A stretch of DNA of 64,000 nucleotides from Acinetobacter puyangensis (GTDB lineage: Bacteria > Pseudomonadota > Gammaproteobacteria > Pseudomonadales > Moraxellaceae): the NCBI RefSeq assembly GCF_900096995.1, contig NZ_OANT01000002.1:62001-126000 (forward strand). Direction: 5' to 3'. The notes below the pieces were generated by a model. That model worked only from the letters and a program-made list of their open reading frames with translations. It was not told the origin of the DNA and did not search any database. Positions 53,033 through 62,906 of the stretch are shown piece after piece (the first letter of the stretch is position 1; every line of letters begins with the position of its first letter). The position numbers and the translations under genes were made by a program.

Positions 53033-53962
53033 TTAAATACTTGTTGCTGTCAATTGTTCGGGCAGCAACAAGTCAAAAGAAGAATAAAAATTAAAATGCT
53101 GCCCTGTTAGCGGATCAATAAAATCAATTTCTTTCGCCAATAATTGTAATGGATTGGAAAAATCATCCATTGCTAAATGCTGAACCTCTGGATAAAGACG
53201 ATCATTTTTTAATGGCATACCGAGTGCATTCATATGTACCCGTAGCTGGTGCTGCTTTCCAGTAATTGGTTTTAATTGATATTTTGCCCAGTTTTGATTG
53301 TGCTCAAGCAAAGCAATATCAGTGACGCTATTGCTTTCTCCCTCAACGATTTTCATGCGATAAAAAGGTTCGCCCTTTTGCATACGGGCAGAAAATCTAA
53401 ATGGAAAATTCAAGTGGCACAAAAATGGGGCAATGGCATGATAAGTTTTATGTATTTCCTTGTTTACAAAAAGTTGCTGATAAAGATGTCGGCTTTCTAC
53501 TTGTTTTGAAAACAGGATCAGTCCCGCAGTTTCCCGATCCAGTCGATGAATTGGACTCAGTAGAGGGTTTGACGTTGCCTTTTTTAATCGAGTAAGCAAG
53601 GTTTGTTGTACATATTGTCCGGTTGGGCTAACCGTTAAAAAATGCGGTTTATCGACCACAATCAAATGTTCATTTTCAAAAATAATTTGATGAGCAAAGG
53701 GGACTGCGGCTTCATGCGCCAAATGACGATAATAATGAATATGCTGATCACCGACATAGGGACTCAACATATCAATGCTTTCGCCATGCTGATTAATCAC
53801 CAGACCATCGTCAAAGCGTTGTTTCCATTCATGCTCCTGAATATGCGGAAATTGCCTTAATAAAAATTCAAAAATTGTTTGATGTGGTGAATCTTTCGGT
53901 AAAAAAACCGTGCTGGCACTGACACCTTCTCGCATTGGGGGAATCATGGTTGATTGCAGCAT
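53033..53962 (-). CDS. RluA-family pseudouridine synthase
   Basis: 309 residues. The catalytic Asp lies in HRLDRETAGLILFSK near residue 147; ENEHLIVVDKPHFLTV and GKQHQLRVHMNALGMP are the other family blocks. A short S4-like N-terminal region precedes the synthase domain. Target RNA position cannot be assigned by eye. The start is uncertain (ATG at 53962, or up to 28 codons earlier); no good ribosome binding site is seen. Confidence 0.88.
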   Translation of the reverse strand: MLQSTMIPPMREGVSASTVFLPKDSPHQTIFEFLLRQFPHIQEHEWKQRFDDGLVINQHGESIDMLSPYVGDQHIHYYRHLAHEAAVPFAHQIIFENEHLIVVDKPHFLTVSPTGQYVQQTLLTRLKKATSNPLLSPIHRLDRETAGLILFSKQVESRHLYQQLFVNKEIHKTYHAIAPFLCHLNFPFRFSARMQKGEPFYRMKIVEGESNSVTDIALLEHNQNWAKYQLKPITGKQHQLRVHMNALGMPLKNDRLYPEVQHLAMDDFSNPLQLLAKEIDFIDPLTGQHFNFYSSFDLLLPEQLTATSI

Positions 53963-54201
53963 AGATAAAAAAACAGTCGAATAGGATTTAGCTTCATATT
54001 TTAAAGGTTTTTTGCTCAGATTGGGTATTGTGATAGGGCAATACACGATATTTTTATTTTTGCCGTTATTGCAGAACCAATGTCAATGGATTCGCTTGAG
54101 TGCTAGAGCTTTAGATAATTGCTGCAAAATACAACATCATCATTCGCTCAAAATAATGCTTAATGATATGATGAATGCGGTTCTTATAAAGTGATAGCGT
54201 G

Positions 54202-54669
54202 ATGAGTGACAATCTAAATCTTAGATTAACAAGCGAGCAGGACACTGCAAAACTGGCTTTGGCTTTGGTACAGGGTTTTAGTGCAGGTCTGGTATTTTTG
54301 ATTGGTGATTTAGGTGCTGGAAAAACCACATTAACTCGTTATTGGTTACAGGCACTTGGACATCAAGGTGCAGTAAAAAGTCCGACTTATACGCTGGTTG
54401 AGCCGTATAACATTGATAACCAGACAATTTATCATTTTGATTTGTACCGTTTGCAGGATCCATATGAGCTGGAATTGATAGGAATTCGTGATTATCTTGA
54501 GCAAGATAATAGTCTATTGATTGTTGAATGGCCGTCAAAAGGTGAGGGGATTTTACCTGCGGCAGATTTAACATTAAAAATAATCTGTGAAGATGATATC
54601 CGTAAAGTAGAAGTAAGCGGAGAACGCACAGTATTACAACGTATTGAGGGCAGTTTTTATGCAAACTGA
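54202..54669 (+). CDS. tsaE: tRNA threonylcarbamoyladenosine biosynthesis ATPase TsaE
   Basis: 155 residues. P-loop GDLGAGKTTLTR near residue 37 and the family block SPTYTLVEPY near 60, then HFDLYRL. TsaE drives turnover of the TsaBD complex that makes t6A37 in ANN-decoding tRNAs. ATG at 54202. It overlaps mutL by 11 nt. Confidence 0.95.
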   Translation: MSDNLNLRLTSEQDTAKLALALVQGFSAGLVFLIGDLGAGKTTLTRYWLQALGHQGAVKSPTYTLVEPYNIDNQTIYHFDLYRLQDPYELELIGIRDYLEQDNSLLIVEWPSKGEGILPAADLTLKIICEDDIRKVEVSGERTVLQRIEGSFYAN

Positions 54670-56641
54670 ATCTCTTGCTATTGAGCCAAATCAAATTTCC
54701 ATGGCAGATCGTGTCAGTCGACGGATACAAACTTTGGCACCGGCATTGGCAAACCAGATTGCCGCTGGTGAAGTCATTGAGCGACCTGCTTCGGTGGTCA
54801 AGGAATTACTGGAAAATGCGATAGATGCCGGCGCAACGGAGCTTGTGGTTCGGGTTGAGCAAGGCGGTACTACCTTAATTGAAATCATTGATAATGGTTT
54901 TGGTATTCACCCGGAAGATCTGCCGCTGGCGATCATGCGTCATGCAACCAGTAAGGTCCGCAGTTCAGAAGAGCTGGCAGCTATTCAGAGTCTGGGATTT
55001 CGGGGTGAGGCACTGGCTTCAATTGCTGCGGTATCACGCTTAACGCTAGCAAGCAGCCAAACAGATGATGGCATTGGTTTTCAGATTGAGTTGCATGGTG
55101 CGGCCTTACAAAATGAACAAGCGCTTGCCAATGCCATGAATCGTGGTACGCATGTCCGGGTACAGGATTTATTTTTTAATGTGCCTGCCAGACGCAAATT
55201 CTTAAAACGACAAGCGACCGAATATCAGCATATTGAAGAAGTTGTGCGCCGCATGGCCTTAACGCATTTCGATATTCATTTTACCCTTGAACATAATGAT
55301 CAGATTCGTCTGAACTTGCCACTGGCTGATAGCGGTGAATTGCGTTATCAACGGGTATTACAGCTTTTAGGACGCCAGTTTGCAGAAAATGCCTATTGGA
55401 TTGATGCAGAAGCAAATGGCCTTCATATGGCGGGCTGGCTTGGTCATCCGTCAGATGCCCGTGCGCAGGCAGATATGCAATATATTTATGTCAATGGGCG
55501 CATCGTCAAGGATAAAACCATCAGCCATGCGCTGCGCATGGCATATGATGGTATTTTGCATGGTCATCAACATTCAGCCTATTTGTTATTTCTGGAAGTT
55601 GATCCGCATGAAATTGATGTTAATGTGCATCCGACCAAGCATGAGATTCGTTTTTTAAGTCAACGTGAAGTACATGAATTTGTACGTCATTTTGCTAAGG
55701 AAACACTATCCCAGTTTCAGACTGCAAGTGCAGATCTTGCAGTGGCAATGAAACCTTTAATGGGACATTCTCCCGAACCACAGCCCCGTTATCAGGACGC
55801 TTTGGCACTACATCAAGTGCCATCACAACCGTCTTCAGATCATTCGACAAACTCTTCTCAAGGGCATTCGGTTAGCTATCAAAATAATCATAAATTGGGT
55901 GCAGATTACGTGGCAAATGCGGTGCAAAAATATCTTGCGCCCTTAAGAACGCCACAAGAATTAAGTCATGAGGATAGCGATAGCGCACAAGCAGATGCCT
56001 TATCAAACATGTCAGAACATGATAGGCCAGTACAAGCAAGCAATCCGGTAGATGAATATCCCTTAGGGATTGCGATTGCCCAGTTGCATGGGATTTACAT
56101 TCTGGCACAAAACACCGAAGGTTTAATTATTGTTGATATGCATGCAGCACATGAACGGATTGTACTGGAGCAGATGAAACAGGCCTGGGACAAACCCGAG
56201 TTCTGGCAATCGCAACAATTACTTTTACCCAAAGTGGTAAAAATCAGTATTTCACAGGCAGATCGTTTACAGCAACTACAGGACAAATTGCACCGTCTGG
56301 GACTCGAAGTTGATTTATACGGTGATGATCAGGTTTTGATTCGTGGTGTTCCGGCCATATTACAAAAAGCCGATCTGGAGCAATTGATTCCAGAGTTATT
56401 GAACGATCTTGATCCTAATGATGATGTACAGGGTCTAACCCGTAAACGAGATCAGCTTTTGGCGGGTATGGCATGTCATGGTGCCGTAAGAGCCCATCGG
56501 CAATTGAGTTTGTCGGAAATGAATGCCTTACTGCGGCAGATGGAGCAAACCGAATTTGCGAGTCAATGTAATCATGGTCGACCAACCTGGCGCGCATTTC
56601 CTTTGGCACAGCTTGATAAACTTTTTGCGCGTGGAGAATAA
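54659..56641 (+). CDS. mutL: DNA mismatch repair protein MutL
   Basis: 660 residues. GHKL ATPase motifs: [12 protein letters not shown] near residue 43, [24 protein letters not shown] near 100. Variable linker about 370-460, then the C-terminal dimerisation domain. The C-terminal segment [12 protein letters not shown] holds no endonuclease DQHAxxExxxE motif, unlike MutL of Bacillus, Pseudomonas or humans. The ATG at 54659 overlaps tsaE. Confidence 0.96.
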   Translation: MQTESLAIEPNQISMADRVSRRIQTLAPALANQIAAGEVIERPASVVKELLENAIDAGATELVVRVEQGGTTLIEIIDNGFGIHPEDLPLAIMRHATSKVRSSEELAAIQSLGFRGEALASIAAVSRLTLASSQTDDGIGFQIELHGAALQNEQALANAMNRGTHVRVQDLFFNVPARRKFLKRQATEYQHIEEVVRRMALTHFDIHFTLEHNDQIRLNLPLADSGELRYQRVLQLLGRQFAENAYWIDAEANGLHMAGWLGHPSDARAQADMQYIYVNGRIVKDKTISHALRMAYDGILHGHQHSAYLLFLEVDPHEIDVNVHPTKHEIRFLSQREVHEFVRHFAKETLSQFQTASADLAVAMKPLMGHSPEPQPRYQDALALHQVPSQPSSDHSTNSSQGHSVSYQNNHKLGADYVANAVQKYLAPLRTPQELSHEDSDSAQADALSNMSEHDRPVQASNPVDEYPLGIAIAQLHGIYILAQNTEGLIIVDMHAAHERIVLEQMKQAWDKPEFWQSQQLLLPKVVKISISQADRLQQLQDKLHRLGLEVDLYGDDQVLIRGVPAILQKADLEQLIPELLNDLDPNDDVQGLTRKRDQLLAGMACHGAVRAHRQLSLSEMNALLRQMEQTEFASQCNHGRPTWRAFPLAQLDKLFARGE

Positions 56642-56646
56642 TTGTT

Positions 56647-57591
56647 GTGGCAAGTGATTTACCAGTGATTAATATTATGGGGCCGACCGCAAGTGGTAAA
56701 ACTGCATTGGCGTGTGAGCTATATGATCTTGGCAATTTTGAGATTATTTCGGTAGATTCTGCCTTGGTCTATAAAGATATGGACATTGGTACAGCAAAAC
56801 CGAGCAAGCAGGAACAGCAGAAATATCCGCATCATCTGATTGATATTATTGATCCGACGCAGGTGTATTCTGTGGCAGAATTTGTTGAAGATACCGAACG
56901 ACTGATTGATGAGATTCATGCCAAAGGCAAGATTCCGCTTTTGGTCGGTGGTACCATGCTGTATTTTAAAAGTTTACTGGAAGGTCTGGCAGATAATTTG
57001 CCCAGTGCAGATACCAAGATCCGTGCCAGTATTGAAGATATGGCAACACAACAAGGCTGGCAATTTGTCTATGAGGAATTGAAACGGGTTGATCCGCTGG
57101 CAGGTGAAAAATTTAAAGTCAGTGATCGGCAACGGATTATTCGTGCACTGGAAGTCTTTATGATTACAGGTACACCGATTACCCAGTTACAGGCACAACA
57201 AACTGTACGTCGTAACGAAAAATATAAATTTGAAAATTATGCGTTATTGCCTGATCGACAGGAATTACATCAAAGAATTGAATTGCGTCTCGAAAAAATG
57301 TGGGAAATCGGTTTTTTGAATGAAGTTGAAAATTTGATTAGAAAATATGATTTAACCCCGGAATTGCCTTCAATGCGTAGCGTGGGTTATCGTCAGGCAC
57401 TGGAATTTCTCATAAAAAGTGATGAGAATCACATAAGTGAAGGGGAAATGCGTTTAAAAGCGTTATACGCGACACGACAATTAGCAAAACGTCAATACAC
57501 TTGGTTACGATCTTTGCAAGAAAAGCATCAATTTGATACTTTTTATACGCCTGAACAGGGTGTTAAGGGCTTGCGAAACAGATTGATATAA
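56647..57591 (+). CDS. miaA: tRNA dimethylallyltransferase MiaA
   Basis: 314 residues starting at GTG, 5 nt after mutL. P-loop [11 protein letters not shown] near residue 11, the substrate loop [17 protein letters not shown], and the C-terminal segment [14 protein letters not shown]. Adds dimethylallyl to A37 of UNN-decoding tRNAs. Order tsaE-mutL-miaA-hfq matches many gammaproteobacteria. Confidence 0.96.
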   Translation: MASDLPVINIMGPTASGKTALACELYDLGNFEIISVDSALVYKDMDIGTAKPSKQEQQKYPHHLIDIIDPTQVYSVAEFVEDTERLIDEIHAKGKIPLLVGGTMLYFKSLLEGLADNLPSADTKIRASIEDMATQQGWQFVYEELKRVDPLAGEKFKVSDRQRIIRALEVFMITGTPITQLQAQQTVRRNEKYKFENYALLPDRQELHQRIELRLEKMWEIGFLNEVENLIRKYDLTPELPSMRSVGYRQALEFLIKSDENHISEGEMRLKALYATRQLAKRQYTWLRSLQEKHQFDTFYTPEQGVKGLRNRLI

Positions 57592-57684
57592 CGCAAAATT
57601 TAGGGGTTCATCTTTTATTATAAAGTTTAATTGAAATACTAAGGTGAATTTTTTTGCGCTGATATTATTTTTTTGGAGTTAACA

Positions 57685-58188
57685 ATGTCTAAAGGTCAAA
57701 CTTTACAAGATCCGTTTTTGAATTCACTAAGAAAAGAACGTATTCCAGTCTCTATCTTCCTAGTTAACGGGATCAAATTACAAGGTCATATCGAATCTTT
57801 TGATCAGTATGTTGTATTATTAAAAAACACTGTAAGTCAAATGGTTTATAAACATGCGATTTCTACAGTTGTTCCAGCACGTAATCCACGTCCTGCTGGC
57901 GCGCCTGTAAGTCAAGGCGGCTTTGGTGGTGGTCAACCAGGTGGTTTCGGTGGTGGTCAACCGGGCGGCTTTGGTGGTGGTCAGCCTGGTGGTTTCGGTG
58001 GTGGTCAACCGGGTGGTTTTGGCGGTCAAGGCGGCTTTGGTGGTGGTCAACCGGGTGGTTTTGGCGGTCAAGGTGGCTTTGGTGGTCAACCGGGCGGCTT
58101 TGGTAATCAAGGTGGTTTTGGTGGTCAAGGCGCTGGTTTTGATGATCAAAAATTTGAAGATGGTAATGATGACGAAAACAATCGTTAA
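57685..58188 (+). CDS. hfq: RNA chaperone Hfq with long glycine-rich tail
   Basis: 167 residues, against 102 in E. coli. The Sm core is residues 1-68: [26 protein letters not shown] (Sm1) and [12 protein letters not shown] (Sm2, with the YKH motif). From about residue 78 to 152 the tail is a tandem Gly/Gln/Phe/Pro repeat (units like GGGQPGGF and GGQGGF), then an acidic end DGNDDENNR. Long glycine-rich Hfq tails are a known trait of Acinetobacter. GGAG six bases before the ATG at 57685. Confidence 0.97.
   Translation: MSKGQTLQDPFLNSLRKERIPVSIFLVNGIKLQGHIESFDQYVVLLKNTVSQMVYKHAISTVVPARNPRPAGAPVSQGGFGGGQPGGFGGGQPGGFGGGQPGGFGGGQPGGFGGQGGFGGGQPGGFGGQGGFGGQPGGFGNQGGFGGQGAGFDDQKFEDGNDDENNR
57916..58140 (+). 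repeat. Tandem repeat tract inside hfq
   Basis: About nine imperfect in-frame units of 18-24 bp based on GGTGGTCAACCGGGTGGTTT, encoding the Gly/Gln/Phe tail. The nucleotide identity between units is high enough for slippage or recombination to change the copy number. Confidence 0.85.
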
Positions 58189-58241
58189 TTATTAAATCTC
58201 ATTACACCAAACTAGTTAAACTGGTTTGGTGTCTTAAAAAG

Positions 58242-58280
58242 AAGCCCCGATGTGTTTTATCTGCATCGGGGTTTATTTTT
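58242..58280 (+). terminator. Terminator after hfq
   Basis: AAGCCCCGATG pairs with CATCGGGGTTT (one G-T pair) around an 11-nt loop, followed by ATTTTT. A second hairpin, ACACCAAAC with GTTTGGTGT-like pairing, precedes it at 58203-58232. Confidence 0.8.
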
Positions 58281-58320
58281 GCATTGGTTTTAAACAATAC
58301 TTTTTAATTAACGCTGTGAT

Positions 58321-58962
58321 TTAGGATTCGCTTGGAAAATACTGCGTACAGTGATTCAGAATATGGCAAAACAGTTCGGCAGTTTTTTGCGTATCGTATA
58401 GTGCAGAATGTGCTTCTTTACCGTCAAAATCGATACCTGCCTGAATACACGCTTTGGCCAATACGGTCTGTCCAAAAGTGACTGCACTTAAAGTCACTGT
58501 ATCAAATACCGAAAAACTATGAAATGGATTCTGGTTTTTGGTACCGGTTCTTGCAATGGCGGCTTGTAGAAAACCCAGATCGAAATGGGCATTGTGGCCA
58601 ACAAGTACGCAATGCGTACATTGCTGCGCTTTACGGACTTCATTTAATGATTTAAAAATACGTCTTAATGCATCTTTTTCATTTTCTGCCATGGCCATAC
58701 GCAGGGGATTAAAAGGGTCGATGCCGGTAAAGTCGAGTGAACGACGATCCAGATTTGCCCCTTCAAATGGATTGATATGAGCATGAAAAGCCGGGCCTGG
58801 AACGAATTTTTGGTTTTCGTCATAGACAATCGGAATACAAGCAATTTCCAGTAGTGCATCCGTTTTGGCATTAAATCCCGCAGTTTCAACATCTACAACG
58901 ACAGGTAAAAAACCACGAAAACGCTGACCAATCAGGTGTGTCTGCGTGAGTTGTTCAGTCAT
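58321..58962 (-). CDS. rnt: Ribonuclease T
   Basis: 213 residues of the DEDDh exonuclease family: [10 protein letters not shown] near residue 21 (D, E), [11 protein letters not shown] near 123 (D), and [12 protein letters not shown] near 182 (H, D). Trims the 3' ends of tRNA and other stable RNAs. Overlaps pyrC by 4 nt (ATGA). Confidence 0.95.
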   Translation of the reverse strand: MTEQLTQTHLIGQRFRGFLPVVVDVETAGFNAKTDALLEIACIPIVYDENQKFVPGPAFHAHINPFEGANLDRRSLDFTGIDPFNPLRMAMAENEKDALRRIFKSLNEVRKAQQCTHCVLVGHNAHFDLGFLQAAIARTGTKNQNPFHSFSVFDTVTLSAVTFGQTVLAKACIQAGIDFDGKEAHSALYDTQKTAELFCHILNHCTQYFPSES

Positions 58963-59999
58963 TGCAGACTCCAGTTGATGGTTTGACCGGCAAATAATGG
59001 AATGATGTCATCATTTGGGAAATAGCTAAGTCGTTCAGAAATGGTTTGCTCCTTACGCACCAAAGTAATGGTTTTGCGATTACGTTCCAAACCATAAAAA
59101 TCTGCACCAAAGTGGCTGGCAAAACCTTCAAGTTTATCCAGTTTTCCCATTTGATCAAATGCCTGTGCATATAGCTCAATGGCATAGGGTGCACTATAGC
59201 AGCCAGCACAACCACAGGCATTTTCTTTCTTGCTTTGTGCATGGGGTGCAGAATCGGTGCCTAGGAAAAATTTGGGATTACCGCTGGTGGCCACTTCAAG
59301 TAATGTGGTTTGATGAGACTGCCGTTTTAAAATAGGCAAACAGTAGAAATGTGGTTTGATGCCACCGACCAGCATATCATTACGATTAAAAAGTAAATGT
59401 TGCGGTGTAATGGTGGCGGCTACTTGACGTCCTTGTTCCAGTACAAAATGCGCTGCATCGGCGGTCGTAATATGCTCGAGCACAAGTTTAAGCTGGGGAA
59501 ATTGACGTAATAGCGGTGTTAGTACTTCATCAAGAAAACGTTTTTCCCGATCAAAAATATCAACATGAGAATGTGTTACTTCACCATGTAATAATAGCGG
59601 TACCTGATGTTCTTCTAGTTGTTCGATTACAGAATAGACTTTGCGAATATCACTTACGCCATTATCCGAATTGGTGGTTGCACCAGCAGGATAAAGTTTA
59701 ATGGCATTGACCACAGAAGAAGCTTTAATTTTTTTGATTTCATCGCTAGGCGTGTGATCGGTGAAATATAAAACCATACGGGGATCAAAGTCGATACCTT
59801 CTGGCACATGTTGCATGATACGTTCACGATAGGCGACTGCTTCCTCAACAGTTTTAACCGGTGGCACCAGATTCGGCATACAGATCGCACGATGAAACTG
59901 TTTTGCTAGGTCGGGAACGGTGCGTTTTAAAGAATCGCCATCTCTAAGATGGGTATGCCAATCATCAGGTTGCAGGAGCGTAAGAGTATCCAAGGCCAT
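58959..59999 (-). CDS. pyrC: Dihydroorotase
   Basis: 346 residues, class II length. Metal ligands: [11 protein letters not shown] near residue 15, the carboxylated Lys in [12 protein letters not shown] near 100, [17 protein letters not shown] and FLGTDSAPH (Asp). Third step of pyrimidine synthesis. The ATG at 59999 gives the usual N-terminus; the frame stays open for 30 more codons upstream but those look non-coding. Operon with rnt. Confidence 0.96.
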   Translation of the reverse strand: MALDTLTLLQPDDWHTHLRDGDSLKRTVPDLAKQFHRAICMPNLVPPVKTVEEAVAYRERIMQHVPEGIDFDPRMVLYFTDHTPSDEIKKIKASSVVNAIKLYPAGATTNSDNGVSDIRKVYSVIEQLEEHQVPLLLHGEVTHSHVDIFDREKRFLDEVLTPLLRQFPQLKLVLEHITTADAAHFVLEQGRQVAATITPQHLLFNRNDMLVGGIKPHFYCLPILKRQSHQTTLLEVATSGNPKFFLGTDSAPHAQSKKENACGCAGCYSAPYAIELYAQAFDQMGKLDKLEGFASHFGADFYGLERNRKTITLVRKEQTISERLSYFPNDDIIPLFAGQTINWSLQ

Positions 60000-60312
60000 T
60001 GAACTTATCAGAAAATAAAAGCCATGATAAAACAATTCACGGCAGATTTGTATGACATCATTTATTTTTTGTTGGCTTTTCAGTCGCATTGGCGACTTTA
60101 TTGCATTCCTAAATGCTACTTAACTCAAATGATTTACTTGCTAAATATTTAATTTGGATAATATTGTATATTTCTTAAATTTATCGAAGGATTTTTAACT
60201 ATTTTGTTTTAGAATAATGGGGTCTACTGACATTTCGATCATTTCGCAATGTATTGATGCGTAAAGTGTCAACAGACGCAAAATTTTATTTATATTTTTT
60301 TAAGAGCTGATG
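60000..60312. other. Divergent region between pyrC and the antiporter gene, with hairpin leader
   Basis: 313 bp, no gene. On the antiporter side GTCTACTGACA (60222-60232) faces TGTCAACAGAC (60267-60277), which pair in 9 of 11 positions. A smaller CGCA/TGCG stem is inside the loop. It lies about 35 nt before the antiporter start and could be an RNA element or a protein operator. Confidence 0.45.
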
Positions 60313-61818
60313 ATGGGTAGCTATCTTTTTTTACAGGCACTTACTGTTATTTTTCTTTTGTCGATTTCCACAACTTTATTTAATAAAAAAGTTTTAGGCT
60401 TTCCAGCAGCCATTGGTGTACCAATGGTTTCAGCATTATTCGTGTTTTTATTGCAGTGGGCAGCCAGTCTGTTCAATAGTAGCGATATTATTGCCATTAA
60501 TATTGAAAAGATTGAAGCAACAGTACGAAGCTTTAATTTCTATGATTTTTTGATCAATGGGGTGATCTGCTTTATTTTGATGGCATCTGCCTTAAAATTT
60601 AAAGTGTCTGATTTAAGAAAATACTGGAAACCGATTGGTATTCTGGCTTCGATTGCACTGGTACTCTGTGCCGTATTTTTTGCCGGTATATTGTATGGTT
60701 TTCAATGGCTCGTCGGTCATCAGGTCAATATCTTGATCCTGTTGTTATTAGGGGCAGCATTGGGTGCAACCGATCCGATTGGTATTAAAGGTGTACTTAG
60801 CTCTATCCGTGCGCCACATCATTTGATTGTTAAACTTGAAGGCGAATCGCTGTTTAATGATGCGATGTGTATTGCCTTGTTTATGACTATTTTAAATATT
60901 GTACAAGGCGATCATATTACGGTAGGTCACGTCATTGGCCACTTGTTGATGGAAATTTCCATTGCCGTGGTGATCGGATTTACAACCGGTTATGCTGCCT
61001 TATGGATTTTAAAGCAAAAACATGAACTTGAATCTTTGATTATGACCACAGCAGCATTGGCTTCCGGTGCCTATTTGATTGCATTATTTGCCAATGCATC
61101 TGCACCAATTGCCTGTGTGATCGGCGGACTGGTGGTTGGAAATAAATGGCAGGAAGTGCTGGCAGAAAAAGAAATTAAAGAAGTCAATCACTTTTGGCAT
61201 ACCATGGAAGGCATTATTAATGCCTTTTTGTTTACCTTAATTGGTCTTGAATTATTTATTATCGATTTAAGTAAGGAATTGATATTTGGCGGAATTATTG
61301 CCTTTATTATTTTACATGTGTCGCGTTTTGCAGCAAACTTTCTGGCCTTTGCCTTTTTCCCTTCAGTCAGTAAAAAAAGCTATAACGGCAGTTTGACCAT
61401 TCTTTCCTGGGGTGGGGTGCGCGGCGGGATTTCATTGGCCTTGGTGCTTGCGGTTGCCAATATTCCGGCACTTGCTGCTTATAGTGATATTCTAATTGGT
61501 TACACCTTTATTTGTGTTTTATTGTCTGGTTTGGTCTGTGGTTTAGGCTTGCCGCAAGTCATGAATGCTTTTTATTATAATCCGAATGAACCACGACAAG
61601 GTTTTGCTGGCTGGTATCAACGCATGTGCCATCGCATGAATGTAAAAGGTTTTCAATATGTGGTGGATGAAGATGAACGTGGCAATGAAATCATCAGCAT
61701 TTATGATCCAACTGCATTAATTAAAAAGAAAAAGAGCAGTGACGAGGTGCGTGATGACAAAACTGTACAAGAAGTGGAACAAGAGGTTAAACGCCTTGAA
61801 CATCCGGATAATTTCTAA
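60313..61818 (+). CDS. CPA1-family Na+/H+ (cation/proton) antiporter
   Basis: 501 residues, about 12-13 membrane helices. CPA1/NhaP motifs: LGAALGATDPIGIKGVL near residue 157 and EGESLFNDAMCIALF near 178. A charged C-terminal tail (about 430-501) is cytoplasmic. Exchanges Na+ or K+ for H+ across the inner membrane. ATG at 60313 preferred over the adjacent ATG at 60310 for spacing from AAGAG. A hairpin leader lies just upstream. Confidence 0.9.
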   Translation: MGSYLFLQALTVIFLLSISTTLFNKKVLGFPAAIGVPMVSALFVFLLQWAASLFNSSDIIAINIEKIEATVRSFNFYDFLINGVICFILMASALKFKVSDLRKYWKPIGILASIALVLCAVFFAGILYGFQWLVGHQVNILILLLLGAALGATDPIGIKGVLSSIRAPHHLIVKLEGESLFNDAMCIALFMTILNIVQGDHITVGHVIGHLLMEISIAVVIGFTTGYAALWILKQKHELESLIMTTAALASGAYLIALFANASAPIACVIGGLVVGNKWQEVLAEKEIKEVNHFWHTMEGIINAFLFTLIGLELFIIDLSKELIFGGIIAFIILHVSRFAANFLAFAFFPSVSKKSYNGSLTILSWGGVRGGISLALVLAVANIPALAAYSDILIGYTFICVLLSGLVCGLGLPQVMNAFYYNPNEPRQGFAGWYQRMCHRMNVKGFQYVVDEDERGNEIISIYDPTALIKKKKSSDEVRDDKTVQEVEQEVKRLEHPDNF

Positions 61819-61972
61819 TGTATAAGCAGTACCTCAATGCCATAATCAGCAGATTGTGGCATTACGTTTTATAACAAAACATATAATTTTTACAATCTAC
61901 TCATCGAATTCATTGGTTATCCTAAACAAGTAACATAAACAAGCTGATATAGAGAAAATAGGAATAAACAAG

Positions 61973-62809
61973 ATGAACATTCCAAACTTAACATTAAATG
62001 ATGGTCGCTCAATTCCTGCTTTGGGCTTTGGTACCTATAGCTTAAATGGTAGCGAAGGTGTAGAAACCATAGTACGTGCCATTGACAATGGTTATCGTCT
62101 GCTAGATTCGGCATTTAATTATGAAAATGAAGGGGCTGTAGGCAAAGCTGTACGACAATCTAAGCTGGCAAGAGAAGAATTATTCATCAGTTCAAAACTT
62201 CCGGGACGACATCATCGTTATAAAGAAGCCGTCTCCACTGTGGAGGAATCATTATATCGGGCGCAACTGGATTACTATGACTTGTACCTGATTCATTGGC
62301 CAAATCCAAAAGAAGGTCTATATGTGGAAGCATGGCAGGCTCTGATTGATTGTCAGAAAAAAGGCTATATTCAATCTATAGGCGTCAGTAATTTTTTACC
62401 CGAACATATTGAGACACTGAAGAAAGAAACAGGTATTTTACCAGTCATTAATCAGGTCGAATTGCATCCTTATTTTAATCAGCAACAACAACGACAATAT
62501 GATGCTGAACAGAAAATTATCACCATGGCATGGAGTCCATTAGGTCGCGGTAAAGAGCTGTTTAACGAGCCTGTGCTTGAAGCAATTGCCAAAGAAACTG
62601 GAAAAAGTGTGGCACAGGTGATTCTGCGCTGGCAAATTCAACTGGGCGTGATTCCAATTCCAAAAGCCTCCAGTGATAAAAATCAGTTGGCCAATAAAGA
62701 AGTATTTGGTTTTGAACTGAGCGAGCAACAAGTACAGCAGATTAACCAGCTAAGCCGTGCAGATGGAAGGATTAACAATCAGGATCCTGCGGTATATCAG
62801 GAATTTTAA
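61973..62809 (+). CDS. Aldo/keto reductase
   Basis: 278 residues. The catalytic tetrad is visible: Asp in RLLDSAFNYENE, Tyr in the same block, Lys in FISSKLPG, His in YLIHWPNP. The NADPH-binding end IPIPKASS near residue 226 is normal for the DkgA-like subfamily. Reduces aldehydes or ketones; substrate unknown. Convergent with the MFS exporter gene. Confidence 0.93.
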   Translation: MNIPNLTLNDGRSIPALGFGTYSLNGSEGVETIVRAIDNGYRLLDSAFNYENEGAVGKAVRQSKLAREELFISSKLPGRHHRYKEAVSTVEESLYRAQLDYYDLYLIHWPNPKEGLYVEAWQALIDCQKKGYIQSIGVSNFLPEHIETLKKETGILPVINQVELHPYFNQQQQRQYDAEQKIITMAWSPLGRGKELFNEPVLEAIAKETGKSVAQVILRWQIQLGVIPIPKASSDKNQLANKEVFGFELSEQQVQQINQLSRADGRINNQDPAVYQEF

Positions 62810-62906
62810 AGAGAAAAATAGCTTTCTTGTTATTTAAATTAAGGCTGTTGATGGTTTAGATCATATTGAAATGGTTAAATCATCAACAGCTATTTTCAGC
62901 AAATTT

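Noticed and set aside
57916..58140. Tandem repeats as a possible CRISPR array
   Set aside because: Units are contiguous, in frame with hfq and without spacers.
57820..58195. Overlapping frames on both strands of the hfq repeat tract
   Set aside because: Low-complexity shadows of the Gly-rich tail created by the tandem repeat.
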